This document shows, in pieces, positions 32,706-41,954 of a stretch of DNA of 64,000 nt; the first letter of the stretch is position 1; each line of letters starts with the position of its first letter. The stretch spans positions 744,001 to 808,000 of the forward strand of contig NZ_JAMZEB010000002.1 in the NCBI RefSeq assembly GCF_024172165.1. Direction: 5' to 3'. The position numbers and the translations under genes are program-made. The DNA is from Nonomuraea thailandensis (lineage in GTDB: Bacteria > Actinomycetota > Actinomycetes > Streptosporangiales > Streptosporangiaceae). The notes beneath the pieces were generated by a model. It was not told the DNA's origin. It ran no database searches and saw nothing but the letters and a program-made list of their open reading frames with translations.

Positions 32706-33560
32706 CTACTCAGCCTTCCGGAACTGCAGGACCGCCACCCCCAGCAAAACCACCCCCAGCCCCGCCACGATCCCCAGCTCCACCCCCACGGGCACCTGGT
32801 AGTCGAACCACCGCACCCCGGGATTGAGCATCACCTCGGCCGCCGCCGGCACGTCCAGGTGCGCGAACACGGCCTGCCGCATCGGATCCACCGCGTACGT
32901 CATCGGATTCACCATGGTCAGCACGTGCAGCCACGACGGCAGGTTGGCCAGCGGGAACATGGCCCCCGACAGGAACATCATCGGCATGATCGCCATCTGC
33001 ATCAGCCCGAAGAAGGTCTGCATGTTCTTCATGCGGGCGGCCAGCGTCACCCCGAAGGCCGTGATGGTGAAGGCCGCCAGGAACATCTCCAGCAGCAGCG
33101 TGACGATCAGCCCCGGCTCGTACGGCACCCCCACCAGTCCCGCCATCGCCACGATGACGACGCCCTGCCCGACGGCCACGACGGCCCCGCCCAGGCACTT
33201 GCCGATCACGATCGCCCCCCGCGACACGGGCGCGACCAGCATCTCCCGCAGGAAGCCGAACTCGCGGTCCCACACGATGGACCCGGCCGAGAACATCGCG
33301 GTCATGATCACGGTCATGGAGATCATGCCGGGGTACATGAAGGTGCGGTAGTCGACCCCGGGGATCGAGCCCTGCACCAGCGACCCCAGCCCCGTCCCCA
33401 TGACGAACAGCCACAGCACGGGCTGCATGAGCATCGACAACATGCGGGTGCGGTCGTTGACGAAGCGCAGCATCTCGCGGTGCAGCACGATCTTGACGGC
33501 CCGGAGGTCGTGCCAGGCGCCGCGGTCCGGTACCCGGACGCCGATGGCCTCTGTCGCCAT
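32706..33560 (-). CDS. ABC-2 type transporter permease (DrrB-like)
   Basis: The 284-residue protein has six membrane helices and the ABC-2 features SMLMQPVLWLFVMGTGLG, EFGFLREMLVAPVSRG (the conserved permease loop) and MMFLSGAMFPLANLPSW. It forms the membrane half of an exporter with the ATPase encoded just upstream. I chose ATG 33560, which lies 2 nt after the ATPase TAG and follows GAGGCGA. Family members export drugs, lipids or polysaccharides; the substrate is unknown. Confidence 0.9.
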   Translation of the reverse strand: MATEAIGVRVPDRGAWHDLRAVKIVLHREMLRFVNDRTRMLSMLMQPVLWLFVMGTGLGSLVQGSIPGVDYRTFMYPGMISMTVIMTAMFSAGSIVWDREFGFLREMLVAPVSRGAIVIGKCLGGAVVAVGQGVVIVAMAGLVGVPYEPGLIVTLLLEMFLAAFTITAFGVTLAARMKNMQTFFGLMQMAIMPMMFLSGAMFPLANLPSWLHVLTMVNPMTYAVDPMRQAVFAHLDVPAAAEVMLNPGVRWFDYQVPVGVELGIVAGLGVVLLGVAVLQFRKAE

Positions 33561-33562
33561 GA

Positions 33563-34540
33563 CTATCGCCTCGCCATCGCTCTCATCCACGCCAGGTTGC
33601 CGTCGTCCGCCTCGGCGTCGCGGATCGTGGAGCCGGTGTAGGACATGAACACGTCGTCCAGCGACGGCCGCGACACGCTCACCGACCTGATCGGCATGCC
33701 GAGCTCGGCGAACAGCCGCGGCACGAACTCCTCGCCGGAGGCCACCGCGAACGTCACCGCGCCCTCGTGCACGGCCGCCTCCAGCCCGAACCGCTCCCGC
33801 AGCGCCTTGATCGCCGCGGGGTCGTCGGCGGTCTGGATCTGTACGCGGTCCTTGCCGACGCCGGCCTTCAGCGCCTCGGGGGAGTCGATGACCACGACGC
33901 GGCCGTGGTCGATGATCGCGATCCGGTCGCAGTACTCGGCCTCGTCCATGTAGTGCGTGGTCATGAAGATGGTGATGTCCTCAATGAGCCGCAACTGGTT
34001 GATGTATCCCCAGATGGCCGAGCGGGTCTGCGGGTCGAGGCCGACGGTGGGCTCGTCCAGGAACAGCACGCGGGGCGAGTGCAGCAGCCCGCGCGCGATC
34101 TCCAGCCGCCGCTTCATGCCGCCCGAGAACGTCATGACCTTGGCGTCCTTGCGGTCCCACAGCGCGACCATCTCCATCACCGTGCGGATCCGGTCGTGCA
34201 CGACGCTCTTCGGCACGCCGTACAGCTCGGCGTGGAAGCGCAGGTTCTGCTCGGCGCTGAGGTAACCGTCGAGGGTGGGGTCCTGGAAGACCAGGCCGAT
34301 GTTCCTGCGTACCTTGTCGCGCTCCCTGACCACGTCGTGCCCGGCGACCGTGGCGCTGCCGCCGGTCGGGTTGACCAGGGTGCAGAGCATGCTGATGGTG
34401 GTGGTCTTGCCGGCGCCGTTCGGGCCGAGGAAGCCGAACACCTCGCCGGGACGCACCTCGAAGTCGACGCCCTTGACGGCCTCGATCTTCCCGTACGCCT
34501 TCTGTAATCCGCGTACGGACACCGCCGCGTGCGCGGCCAT
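33563..34540 (-). CDS. ABC transporter ATP-binding protein (DrrA-like)
   Basis: The 325-residue ATPase has Walker A LGPNGAGKTTTISML, Q-loop LVFQDPTLDGYLS, signature FSGGMKRRLEIARGL, Walker B VLFLDEPTVGLDP and H-loop MTTHYMDEAEY. The C-terminal extension is typical of the daunorubicin-resistance (DrrA) group of exporters. Its ATG follows the PadR gene TAG with no gap. The PadR, ATPase and permease genes thus form one operon. Confidence 0.94.
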   Translation of the reverse strand: MAAHAAVSVRGLQKAYGKIEAVKGVDFEVRPGEVFGFLGPNGAGKTTTISMLCTLVNPTGGSATVAGHDVVRERDKVRRNIGLVFQDPTLDGYLSAEQNLRFHAELYGVPKSVVHDRIRTVMEMVALWDRKDAKVMTFSGGMKRRLEIARGLLHSPRVLFLDEPTVGLDPQTRSAIWGYINQLRLIEDITIFMTTHYMDEAEYCDRIAIIDHGRVVVIDSPEALKAGVGKDRVQIQTADDPAAIKALRERFGLEAAVHEGAVTFAVASGEEFVPRLFAELGMPIRSVSVSRPSLDDVFMSYTGSTIRDAEADDGNLAWMRAMARR

Positions 34541-35140
34541 CTAGTCCTCCGCGAGGATCTGGAAGACGGACCTGCGCGTCTGCTTGATGAGCTTCTTGGC
34601 CTCGGCGAGCTGGCGTTCGCCGCCCGTGCGGACCAGGTGGCCGAACGCCTCGTTGAGCTGGGCCCACAGCAGGCGCAGCTCGTGGTGGTCGTCGGGGACC
34701 GTGCGGGCCACCTCTTCCCAGGGCGCCTCCTGCGCGTGCCTGGCGGCCTGCGCGCGGCCCTGCTCGGTCAGCCGGTACGTACGGCTCCCGCCTGATTCGT
34801 CCCCGGACACCAGGCCCTCGTCCTCGAGCTGCTGCAACGCCGGGTAGACCGATCCCGGGCTGGGCCGCCACACGCCGCGGCTGCGCTCCTCGATGTCCTG
34901 GATCATCTGGTAGCCGTTCTGCGGCCCCTCGTGCAGGAGGGCCAGCAGGGCCGCCCTGACGTCGCCGCGCCGGATCCGCGGGGCGGCCTGCTCCCAGTGG
35001 ACGACGTGGTGGGGCGGCGGCGGGCCGGGCGGGAAGGGCATCGGCGCCGGCCCCGGCATCTGTCCCGGCATCGGTCCCGGCGGGGGGAAGGGGGGCGGCG
35101 GGGGTGGGGGAGCGTCCCAGAACTCGTGGTGGTCGCGCAT
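34541..35140 (-). CDS. PadR-family transcriptional regulator
   Basis: The 199-residue protein has a Pro-rich N-terminal tail (residues about 8-42), then a PadR winged HTH: RRGDVRAALLALLHEGPQNG, YQMIQDIEERS and SVYPALQQLEDEGLV. A C-terminal dimer helix follows. PadR proteins repress nearby transporters or detoxification genes and bind small aromatic or drug ligands. I chose ATG 35140 because GGAGGCGATC sits right before it. The large palindrome at 35152-35186 overlaps its promoter and suggests autoregulation of the efflux operon. Confidence 0.92.
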   Translation of the reverse strand: MRDHHEFWDAPPPPPPPFPPPGPMPGQMPGPAPMPFPPGPPPPHHVVHWEQAAPRIRRGDVRAALLALLHEGPQNGYQMIQDIEERSRGVWRPSPGSVYPALQQLEDEGLVSGDESGGSRTYRLTEQGRAQAARHAQEAPWEEVARTVPDDHHELRLLWAQLNEAFGHLVRTGGERQLAEAKKLIKQTRRSVFQILAED

Positions 35141-35151
35141 GATCGCCTCCA

Positions 35152-35186
35152 ACTATCGAGATATGGTGACGATATATCTAGATAGT
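35152..35186. promoter_or_regulatory. Probable PadR operator
   Basis: ACTATCGAGATAT (35152-35164) and ATATCTAGATAGT (35174-35186) form 13-bp inverted arms with one mismatch and a 9-bp spacer. The right arm also contains the small palindrome TATCTAGATA. The site begins 12 bp upstream of the padR start codon. AT-rich sequence is rare here, which makes the site stand out. Confidence 0.75.
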
Positions 35187-35222
35187 AGAGCCGACAAGGC
35201 GAGGACGATAAGTTAACGAGCC

Positions 35223-35816
35223 TTAACGGGCGCACGCGGCGATGGCCGCGCGGGCCATCGCGTGCAGCATCGGGCGCATGTCCTGCGCGGGCAGCTCGCC
35301 CGCGCTGTGCGGGGTCGAGTTGAGCAGGCCGAACACCGCGTGCGTCGCCGCCCGCAGCCGCGCGGCGGGGCAGTCGGGATGCAGCTCGGCCAGGACCGTC
35401 ACCCACTCCTCGACGTAGAGCCGCTGCAGCCGCCTGATCTGCCGGCGCGCCGGCTCGGGCACGTTGCCCAGCTCCCTGTCGTGCACGGTGATGAGCGCCG
35501 GGTGGTCCGTCGCGAAGGCGATCTGCACGTCGAGCAGGGCGTCCAGGGTCTCTTCCGGGCCGGCGGAGCCGGTGACGACCGTGACGGCCGACTCGCGCAG
35601 CCGTGAGCTGACGTCGAGCAGCATCTCCGACAGCAGCGCGTCCTTGCCGTCGAAGTGGCGGTAGAGGGCGGGACCCGAGACGCCGACCGCGGCGCCGATG
35701 TCCTCGATCGACACGCCGTGGAAACCGCGGGCCGCGAACAGCCGGGCGGCCGCCTCCAGGATCTCCGCGCGCCTGTTGCGCCGGCTGCGGGTAGGGGTGT
35801 CAGAGGCGGTGGTCAC
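35223..35816 (-). CDS. TetR-family regulator of the adjacent acyl-CoA/leucine catabolic cluster
   Basis: The 197-residue protein has a TetR HTH (AEILEAAARLFAARGFHG, VSIEDIGAAVGVSGPALYRH) and a helical ligand domain. It is divergent from the carboxyltransferase gene with 48 bp between start codons. In Streptomyces coelicolor I recall a TetR gene (SCO2775) in the same place beside the same four enzymes. An acyl-CoA intermediate is the likely ligand. Start GTG 35816. Confidence 0.9.
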   Translation of the reverse strand: MTTASDTPTRSRRNRRAEILEAAARLFAARGFHGVSIEDIGAAVGVSGPALYRHFDGKDALLSEMLLDVSSRLRESAVTVVTGSAGPEETLDALLDVQIAFATDHPALITVHDRELGNVPEPARRQIRRLQRLYVEEWVTVLAELHPDCPAARLRAATHAVFGLLNSTPHSAGELPAQDMRPMLHAMARAAIAACAR

Positions 35817-35838
35817 GTCTCACATGCTAGACGATGAC

Positions 35839-35854
35839 GTTAATGATGACTAAC
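35839..35854. promoter_or_regulatory. Possible TetR operator in the liu divergent promoter
   Basis: GTTA (35839-35842) and TAAC (35851-35854) flank ATGATGAC, giving a short imperfect dyad in the 48-bp space between the TetR and carboxyltransferase start codons. The AT-rich centre fits a TetR site, but the arms are only 4 bp, so this is a weak call. Confidence 0.3.
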
Positions 35855-35864
35855 ATCTGGTGCC

Positions 35865-37436
<1,572 letters not shown>

Positions 37437-37439
37437 CGC

Positions 37440-39371
37440 ATGCTGTTCGACCGTGTTCTGATCGCCAACAGGGGCGAGATCGCCGTACGGATCGCGCGCA
37501 CGCTGCGCGGGCTCGGCATCGCGTCCGTGGCCGTGCACACGCCGTCCGACGCGGGGGCCAGGCACGTCCGCGAGGCCGACCTCGCCCTTGAGGTGCCGAG
37601 ATATCTGGACATCGAGGCCATCGTCGCCGCGGCACTGGCCTCCGGGGCGCAGGCCGTGCATCCCGGCTACGGGTTCCTGGCCGAGAACGCCGCGTTCGCG
37701 CGGCGCTGCGCCGAGGCCGGGGTGGTGTTCGTCGGGCCGCCCGCCGACGCCATCGACGCGATGGGCGACAAGATCCGCGCCAAGGCCACCGTGTCCGCCG
37801 CCGGGGTGCCCGTGGTGCCCGGCGCCACCGAACCGGGGCTGGAGGAGTGGCGCGACTTCCCCGCCCTGATCAAGCCGTCGGCGGGCGGCGGGGGCAAGGG
37901 CATGGTGCTGGTGCGGTCGGCCGCCGAGCTGCCCGACGCCCTGGAATCGGCGCGGCGTACGGCGCTGGCCGCGTTCGGTGACGGCACGCTGCTGATCGAG
38001 CGGTACGTCGAGAACCCCCGCCACATCGAGATCCAGATCCTCGCCGACGCCCACGGCGGCGTCGTGCATCTGGGCGAGCGCGAGTGCAGCCTCCAGCGCC
38101 GGCACCAGAAGATCATCGAGGAGGCCCCGTCGCCGTTCGTCTCCCCCGGCATGCGCGCCCGGATGGGCGCGGCGGCGGTGGAGGCCGCCCGCTCGGTCGG
38201 GTACGTGGGCGCGGGCACGGTCGAGTTCATCGTGGACGGCACCACCGGCGCCTACCACTTCATGGAGATGAACACCCGGCTGCAGGTCGAGCACCCGGTC
38301 ACCGAGCTGGTGACCGGGCTGGACCTGGTGGAGCTGCAACTGCGGGTGGCGGCGGGGGAGCGGCTGCCGTTCGCGCAGGAGGACGTGCGGCTCGACGGGC
38401 ACGCGGTGGAGGCCCGGGTGTACGCCGAGGACCCGGCGCGCGGCTTCCTGCCGACGGGCGGCCGGGTGCTGGCGCTGCGGGAGCCCGCCCGCGATGCCGT
38501 ACGGGTGGACTCGGGGCTGGTGGAGGGCGGGGTCGTCGGCAGCGAGTTCGACCCCATGTTGTCCAAGGTGATCGCCTGGGCGCCCGACCGGGCGACGGCG
38601 CTGCGGACGCTGGACCAGGCGCTCGCGGACACGGCCGTGCTCGGCGTGGTGACCAACATCCCGTTCCTGCGCGCCCTGGCCGAGCATCCGGCCGTCGCGG
38701 CGGGCGAGCTGGACACCGGCCTGGTCGAGCGCGTCCTGCCCGAGCTGGTGCCGGGCGAGGCGACGCCCGAGGAGGTCCAGGCCGTGGCGGCGCTCGTCTT
38801 CCACGCCATGCCACAGGGCGACGACCCGTGGGAGGTCACCGACGGCTGGCGGATCGGGGAGCGGGCCTGGACGGCGTGGCGGCTGGAGTCCAGGGACGGC
38901 GTGCACACGATCCAGGTCCGCGGGCTGCCCGAAGAGTCCGCCGAAGTCCTGATCAATGGTGAAGCGGTGCCGGCGCGCATCCGGCCGGGCGCCGACCTGG
39001 CCGTGACGATCGGCGGGCGCACCGCGCGCTACCTCTGCGTACGCGACGGCGACACCCTCTGGCTCGGCCGGGACGGCGCGTCCTGGCCGCTCACCCGGCA
39101 CCTCATCGGCGACCCCGGCGACCGCGCGGGCGCCGCCGCGGCGGGCGACGGCGTGGTCAGGAGCCCCATGCCCGGCACCGTCCTGGTGGTCAAGGCGCAG
39201 CAGGGCGAGCGCGTGAGCCAGGGCCAGCCGCTGCTCATCGTGGAGGCCATGAAGATGGAGCACACGGTCACGGCCCCGTGCGACGGCGTCGTCACCGAGC
39301 TGTCCGCGCGGGCCGGTCAGCCGGTCGACATGGACGCCGTCCTGGCCGTGGTCACCAGCGAGGAGGCGTGA
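37440..39371 (+). CDS. Biotin-carboxylase/biotin-carrier (alpha) subunit of methylcrotonyl-CoA carboxylase
   Basis: The 643-residue protein begins MLFDRVLIANRGEIAVRIAR, the biotin carboxylase N-domain. The ATP-grasp region includes PSAGGGGKGMVLV and YHFMEMNTRLQVEHPVTE with the catalytic residues. The C-terminal BCCP domain has VEAMKMEH with the biotinyl Lys near residue 605. This is the full MCC alpha length. The enzyme uses ATP and bicarbonate to carboxylate biotin. Its TGA shares one base with the lyase ATG. Confidence 0.93.
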   Translation: MLFDRVLIANRGEIAVRIARTLRGLGIASVAVHTPSDAGARHVREADLALEVPRYLDIEAIVAAALASGAQAVHPGYGFLAENAAFARRCAEAGVVFVGPPADAIDAMGDKIRAKATVSAAGVPVVPGATEPGLEEWRDFPALIKPSAGGGGKGMVLVRSAAELPDALESARRTALAAFGDGTLLIERYVENPRHIEIQILADAHGGVVHLGERECSLQRRHQKIIEEAPSPFVSPGMRARMGAAAVEAARSVGYVGAGTVEFIVDGTTGAYHFMEMNTRLQVEHPVTELVTGLDLVELQLRVAAGERLPFAQEDVRLDGHAVEARVYAEDPARGFLPTGGRVLALREPARDAVRVDSGLVEGGVVGSEFDPMLSKVIAWAPDRATALRTLDQALADTAVLGVVTNIPFLRALAEHPAVAAGELDTGLVERVLPELVPGEATPEEVQAVAALVFHAMPQGDDPWEVTDGWRIGERAWTAWRLESRDGVHTIQVRGLPEESAEVLINGEAVPARIRPGADLAVTIGGRTARYLCVRDGDTLWLGRDGASWPLTRHLIGDPGDRAGAAAAGDGVVRSPMPGTVLVVKAQQGERVSQGQPLLIVEAMKMEHTVTAPCDGVVTELSARAGQPVDMDAVLAVVTSEEA

Positions 39372-40276
39372 TGCCGTACCCCATGGAAGGTCTGCCGCAC
39401 CAGGTCACGATCTACGAGGTCGGCCCGCGCGACGGCCTGCAGAACGAGTCCGCGATCGTCCCCGTCGAGGTGAAGGCCGAGTTCATCGACCGGCTCGCGG
39501 ACGCCGGGCACAAGGTGATCGAGGCGACCAGCTTCGTGCACCCGAAGTGGGTGCCGCAGCTCGCCGACGCCGACCGGCTCCTGACCAGGCTGCACAGGAA
39601 GCCCGGCGTGCGCTACCCCGTGCTCGTGCCGAACCTGCGCGGCCTCGACCGCGCCCTCGACCTGGGCGTGGACGAGATCGCCATCTTCGCCAGCGCCACC
39701 GAGACGTTCGCCGCCAAGAACCTGAACCGCAGCCTGGAGAGCCAGTTCGAGATGTTCGAGCCGGTCGTGGCCAGGGCGCTGGACAGCGGGATGAAGGTGC
39801 GCGCGTACGTGTCGATGTGCTTCGGCGACCCCTGGGAGGGGCCCACGCCGATCGCGCAGGTCGTCAGGGTCGGCGAGCGGCTGCTCGGGCTGGGCTGCTA
39901 CGAGCTGTCGCTGGGCGACACGATCGGCGTCGGCACCCCGGGCCACGTCACGGCCCTGATCGAGGCCTTCCGCACGCCGGAGCGGCTGGCCGTGCACTTC
40001 CACGACACCTACGGACAGGCGCTGTCCAACACCCTGGCAGCGCTGAGATCGGGCGTCACCACCATCGACGCCTCCACGGGCGGCATCGGCGGCTGCCCGT
40101 ACGCCGAGTCCGCCACCGGCAACCTGGCCACCGAGGACCTGGTCTGGATGCTGCGCGGCCTCGGTATCGAGACCGGCCTCGACCTGGGCAAGCTCGTGTC
40201 CACCAGCGCCTGGCTGGCGGAGCTGCTCGGCAGGCCCAGCCCGTCCCGCGTCGTACAGGCGCTTTCGAAAGGCTGA
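39371..40276 (+). CDS. Hydroxymethylglutaryl-CoA lyase
   Basis: The 301-residue enzyme cleaves HMG-CoA to acetyl-CoA and acetoacetate, the last step of leucine degradation. VGPRDGLQNES carries the catalytic Arg-Asp, ATSFVHPKWVPQLAD is the family strand, LAVHFHDTYGQA holds the metal His residues, and GGIGGCPYAESATGN contains the active-site Cys loop. The ATG overlaps the previous TGA, with AGGAGG at ideal spacing. Confidence 0.93.
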   Translation: MPYPMEGLPHQVTIYEVGPRDGLQNESAIVPVEVKAEFIDRLADAGHKVIEATSFVHPKWVPQLADADRLLTRLHRKPGVRYPVLVPNLRGLDRALDLGVDEIAIFASATETFAAKNLNRSLESQFEMFEPVVARALDSGMKVRAYVSMCFGDPWEGPTPIAQVVRVGERLLGLGCYELSLGDTIGVGTPGHVTALIEAFRTPERLAVHFHDTYGQALSNTLAALRSGVTTIDASTGGIGGCPYAESATGNLATEDLVWMLRGLGIETGLDLGKLVSTSAWLAELLGRPSPSRVVQALSKG

Positions 40277-40279
40277 GAC

Positions 40280-41416
40280 ATGCTCAACGACGAGTACGAA
40301 GAGCTGCGCAAGACGGTAGAGGCGTTCGCCCGTGAGGTGGTCGCGCCGGTGATCGGCGACTTCTACGAACGGGAGGAGTTCCCGTACGACGTCGTGCGGC
40401 AGATGGGCGCGATGGGGCTGTTCGGCCTGCCGTTCCCCGAGGAGTACGGCGGGATGGGGGGCGACTACTTCGCCCTCTGCCTGGCCCTGGAGGAGCTGGC
40501 CAGGGTCGACTCCAGCGTGGCCATCACCCTGGAGGCGGCGGTGTCGCTGGGCGCGATGCCGATCTTCCGGTACGGCACCGCGGAGCAGCGCGAGGAGTGG
40601 CTGCCCAGGCTGGCCGCCGGGGAGCGGCTGGGCGCGTTCGGGCTCACCGAGCCGGGCGGCGGCTCCGACGTGCCTGGCGGCATGCGCACCACCGCCGTGC
40701 TCGACGGCAACGAGTGGGTGATCAACGGGACGAAGGCGTTCATCACGAACTCCGGCACCGACCTCACCGGCGTCGTCGGCGTGGCCGCGCTCACCGGCGA
40801 GCGGGAGATCTCCACGATCCTGGTGCCGAGCGGCACGCCCGGCTTCGCGGTGTCGAAGAAGTACTCCAAGGTCGGCTGGAACGCCTCCGACACCCGGGAG
40901 CTGTCGTTCACCGACTGCCGCGTGCCCGCCGGCAACCTGCTGGGCGAGCGCGGCCGCGGCTACGCCCAGTTCCTGCAGACCCTCGACGAGGGCCGCATCG
41001 CGATCGCGGCGATCGGCGTGGGGCTGGCACAGGGCTGCGTGGACGAGTGCCTGAGGTACGTCAGGGACCGTAAGGCGTTCGGTCATCCGATCGGCCACTA
41101 CCAGGCCATCCAGTTCAAGATCGCCGACATGGAGGCCCGCACGCACACCGCCCGCCTGGCCTACTACCACGCGGCCGAGAAGATGCTGGCCGGGGTGCCG
41201 TTCAAGAAGGAGGCGGCGATCGCCAAGCTGGTCTCCTCGAACGCGGCGATGGACAACGCGCGGGAGGCGACGCAGATCTTCGGCGGGTACGGGTTCATGA
41301 ACGAGTTCCCCGTCGGGCGTTTCTACCGCGACGCCAAGATCCTGGAGATCGGCGAGGGCACCAGCGAGGTGCAGCGTATGCTCATCGCGCGGCAACTCGG
41401 CCTCGGTGACCTGTGA
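40280..41416 (+). CDS. acdH: Acyl-CoA dehydrogenase (short/branched-chain, AcdH-like)
   Basis: The 378-residue flavoenzyme has AFGLTEPGGGSDV, INGTKAFITNSGTD and the C-terminal EIGEGTSEVQRMLIARQLG. The Glu in GEGTSE sits at the medium-chain type catalytic base position. In isovaleryl-CoA dehydrogenase of the human type the base lies elsewhere, so a broader branched-chain acyl-CoA role is likely, as reported for Streptomyces AcdH. It starts 3 nt after the lyase stop and closes the leucine cluster. Confidence 0.88.
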   Translation: MLNDEYEELRKTVEAFAREVVAPVIGDFYEREEFPYDVVRQMGAMGLFGLPFPEEYGGMGGDYFALCLALEELARVDSSVAITLEAAVSLGAMPIFRYGTAEQREEWLPRLAAGERLGAFGLTEPGGGSDVPGGMRTTAVLDGNEWVINGTKAFITNSGTDLTGVVGVAALTGEREISTILVPSGTPGFAVSKKYSKVGWNASDTRELSFTDCRVPAGNLLGERGRGYAQFLQTLDEGRIAIAAIGVGLAQGCVDECLRYVRDRKAFGHPIGHYQAIQFKIADMEARTHTARLAYYHAAEKMLAGVPFKKEAAIAKLVSSNAAMDNAREATQIFGGYGFMNEFPVGRFYRDAKILEIGEGTSEVQRMLIARQLGLGDL

Positions 41417-41462
41417 ACAGGTGTTTGCTAAATGCGCTCACGACGATCTAGGGTCGTTGGTC

Positions 41463-41897
41463 ATGACGGCTGACGATCTTCTCATCAGGAGGGCGGAGAA
41501 GTCGGACGCGGACGAGGTGTTCGCGCTGGCCCGCGAGTTCGGCCTGACCTTCAGGCCGGAGCGCGACGCCTTCGACGCCGCGCTGCCCTCGTTGCTGGCC
41601 AACGACGACGCCCTGCTGCTCACTGCCGTCGTGGGCGGGCGGGTGCACGGCTACCTGCTCGGGTTCGTGCATCTGACGCTGTTCGCGAACGGGCCGGTCG
41701 CCTGGGTCGAGGAGGCCATGGTCGGGTCCGGGTCGCGGCGGCAGGGGATCGGGCGGGCGCTGCTGGAGGAGTTCGAGCGGTGGGCCCGCTCGCGCGAGGC
41801 CGGCTACGTGGCGATGGCGACGCGGCGGGCGCCGGAGTTCTACCACGCGCTGGGGTACGAGGCGTCGGCCACGTTCTTCCGCAAGGTCCTGCGCTGA
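41463..41897 (+). CDS. GNAT-family N-acetyltransferase
   Basis: The 144-residue protein has the GNAT core: IRRAEKSDADEVFALAREFG, AWVEEAMVGSGSRRQGIGRA (motif A, Q/RxxGxG/A acetyl-CoA loop) and APEFYHALGYEASATFFRK. The substrate is unknown. ATG 41463 is chosen, since an upstream in-frame start would read through the previous gene's end. The 46-bp gap before it may hold its own promoter. Confidence 0.85.
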   Translation: MTADDLLIRRAEKSDADEVFALAREFGLTFRPERDAFDAALPSLLANDDALLLTAVVGGRVHGYLLGFVHLTLFANGPVAWVEEAMVGSGSRRQGIGRALLEEFERWARSREAGYVAMATRRAPEFYHALGYEASATFFRKVLR

Positions 41898-41954
41898 GCG
41901 CGTAAGGCGGGGCTCGCGAACGTTTCTGTCGTGGGCGGATGGCATCCTTGGGGC

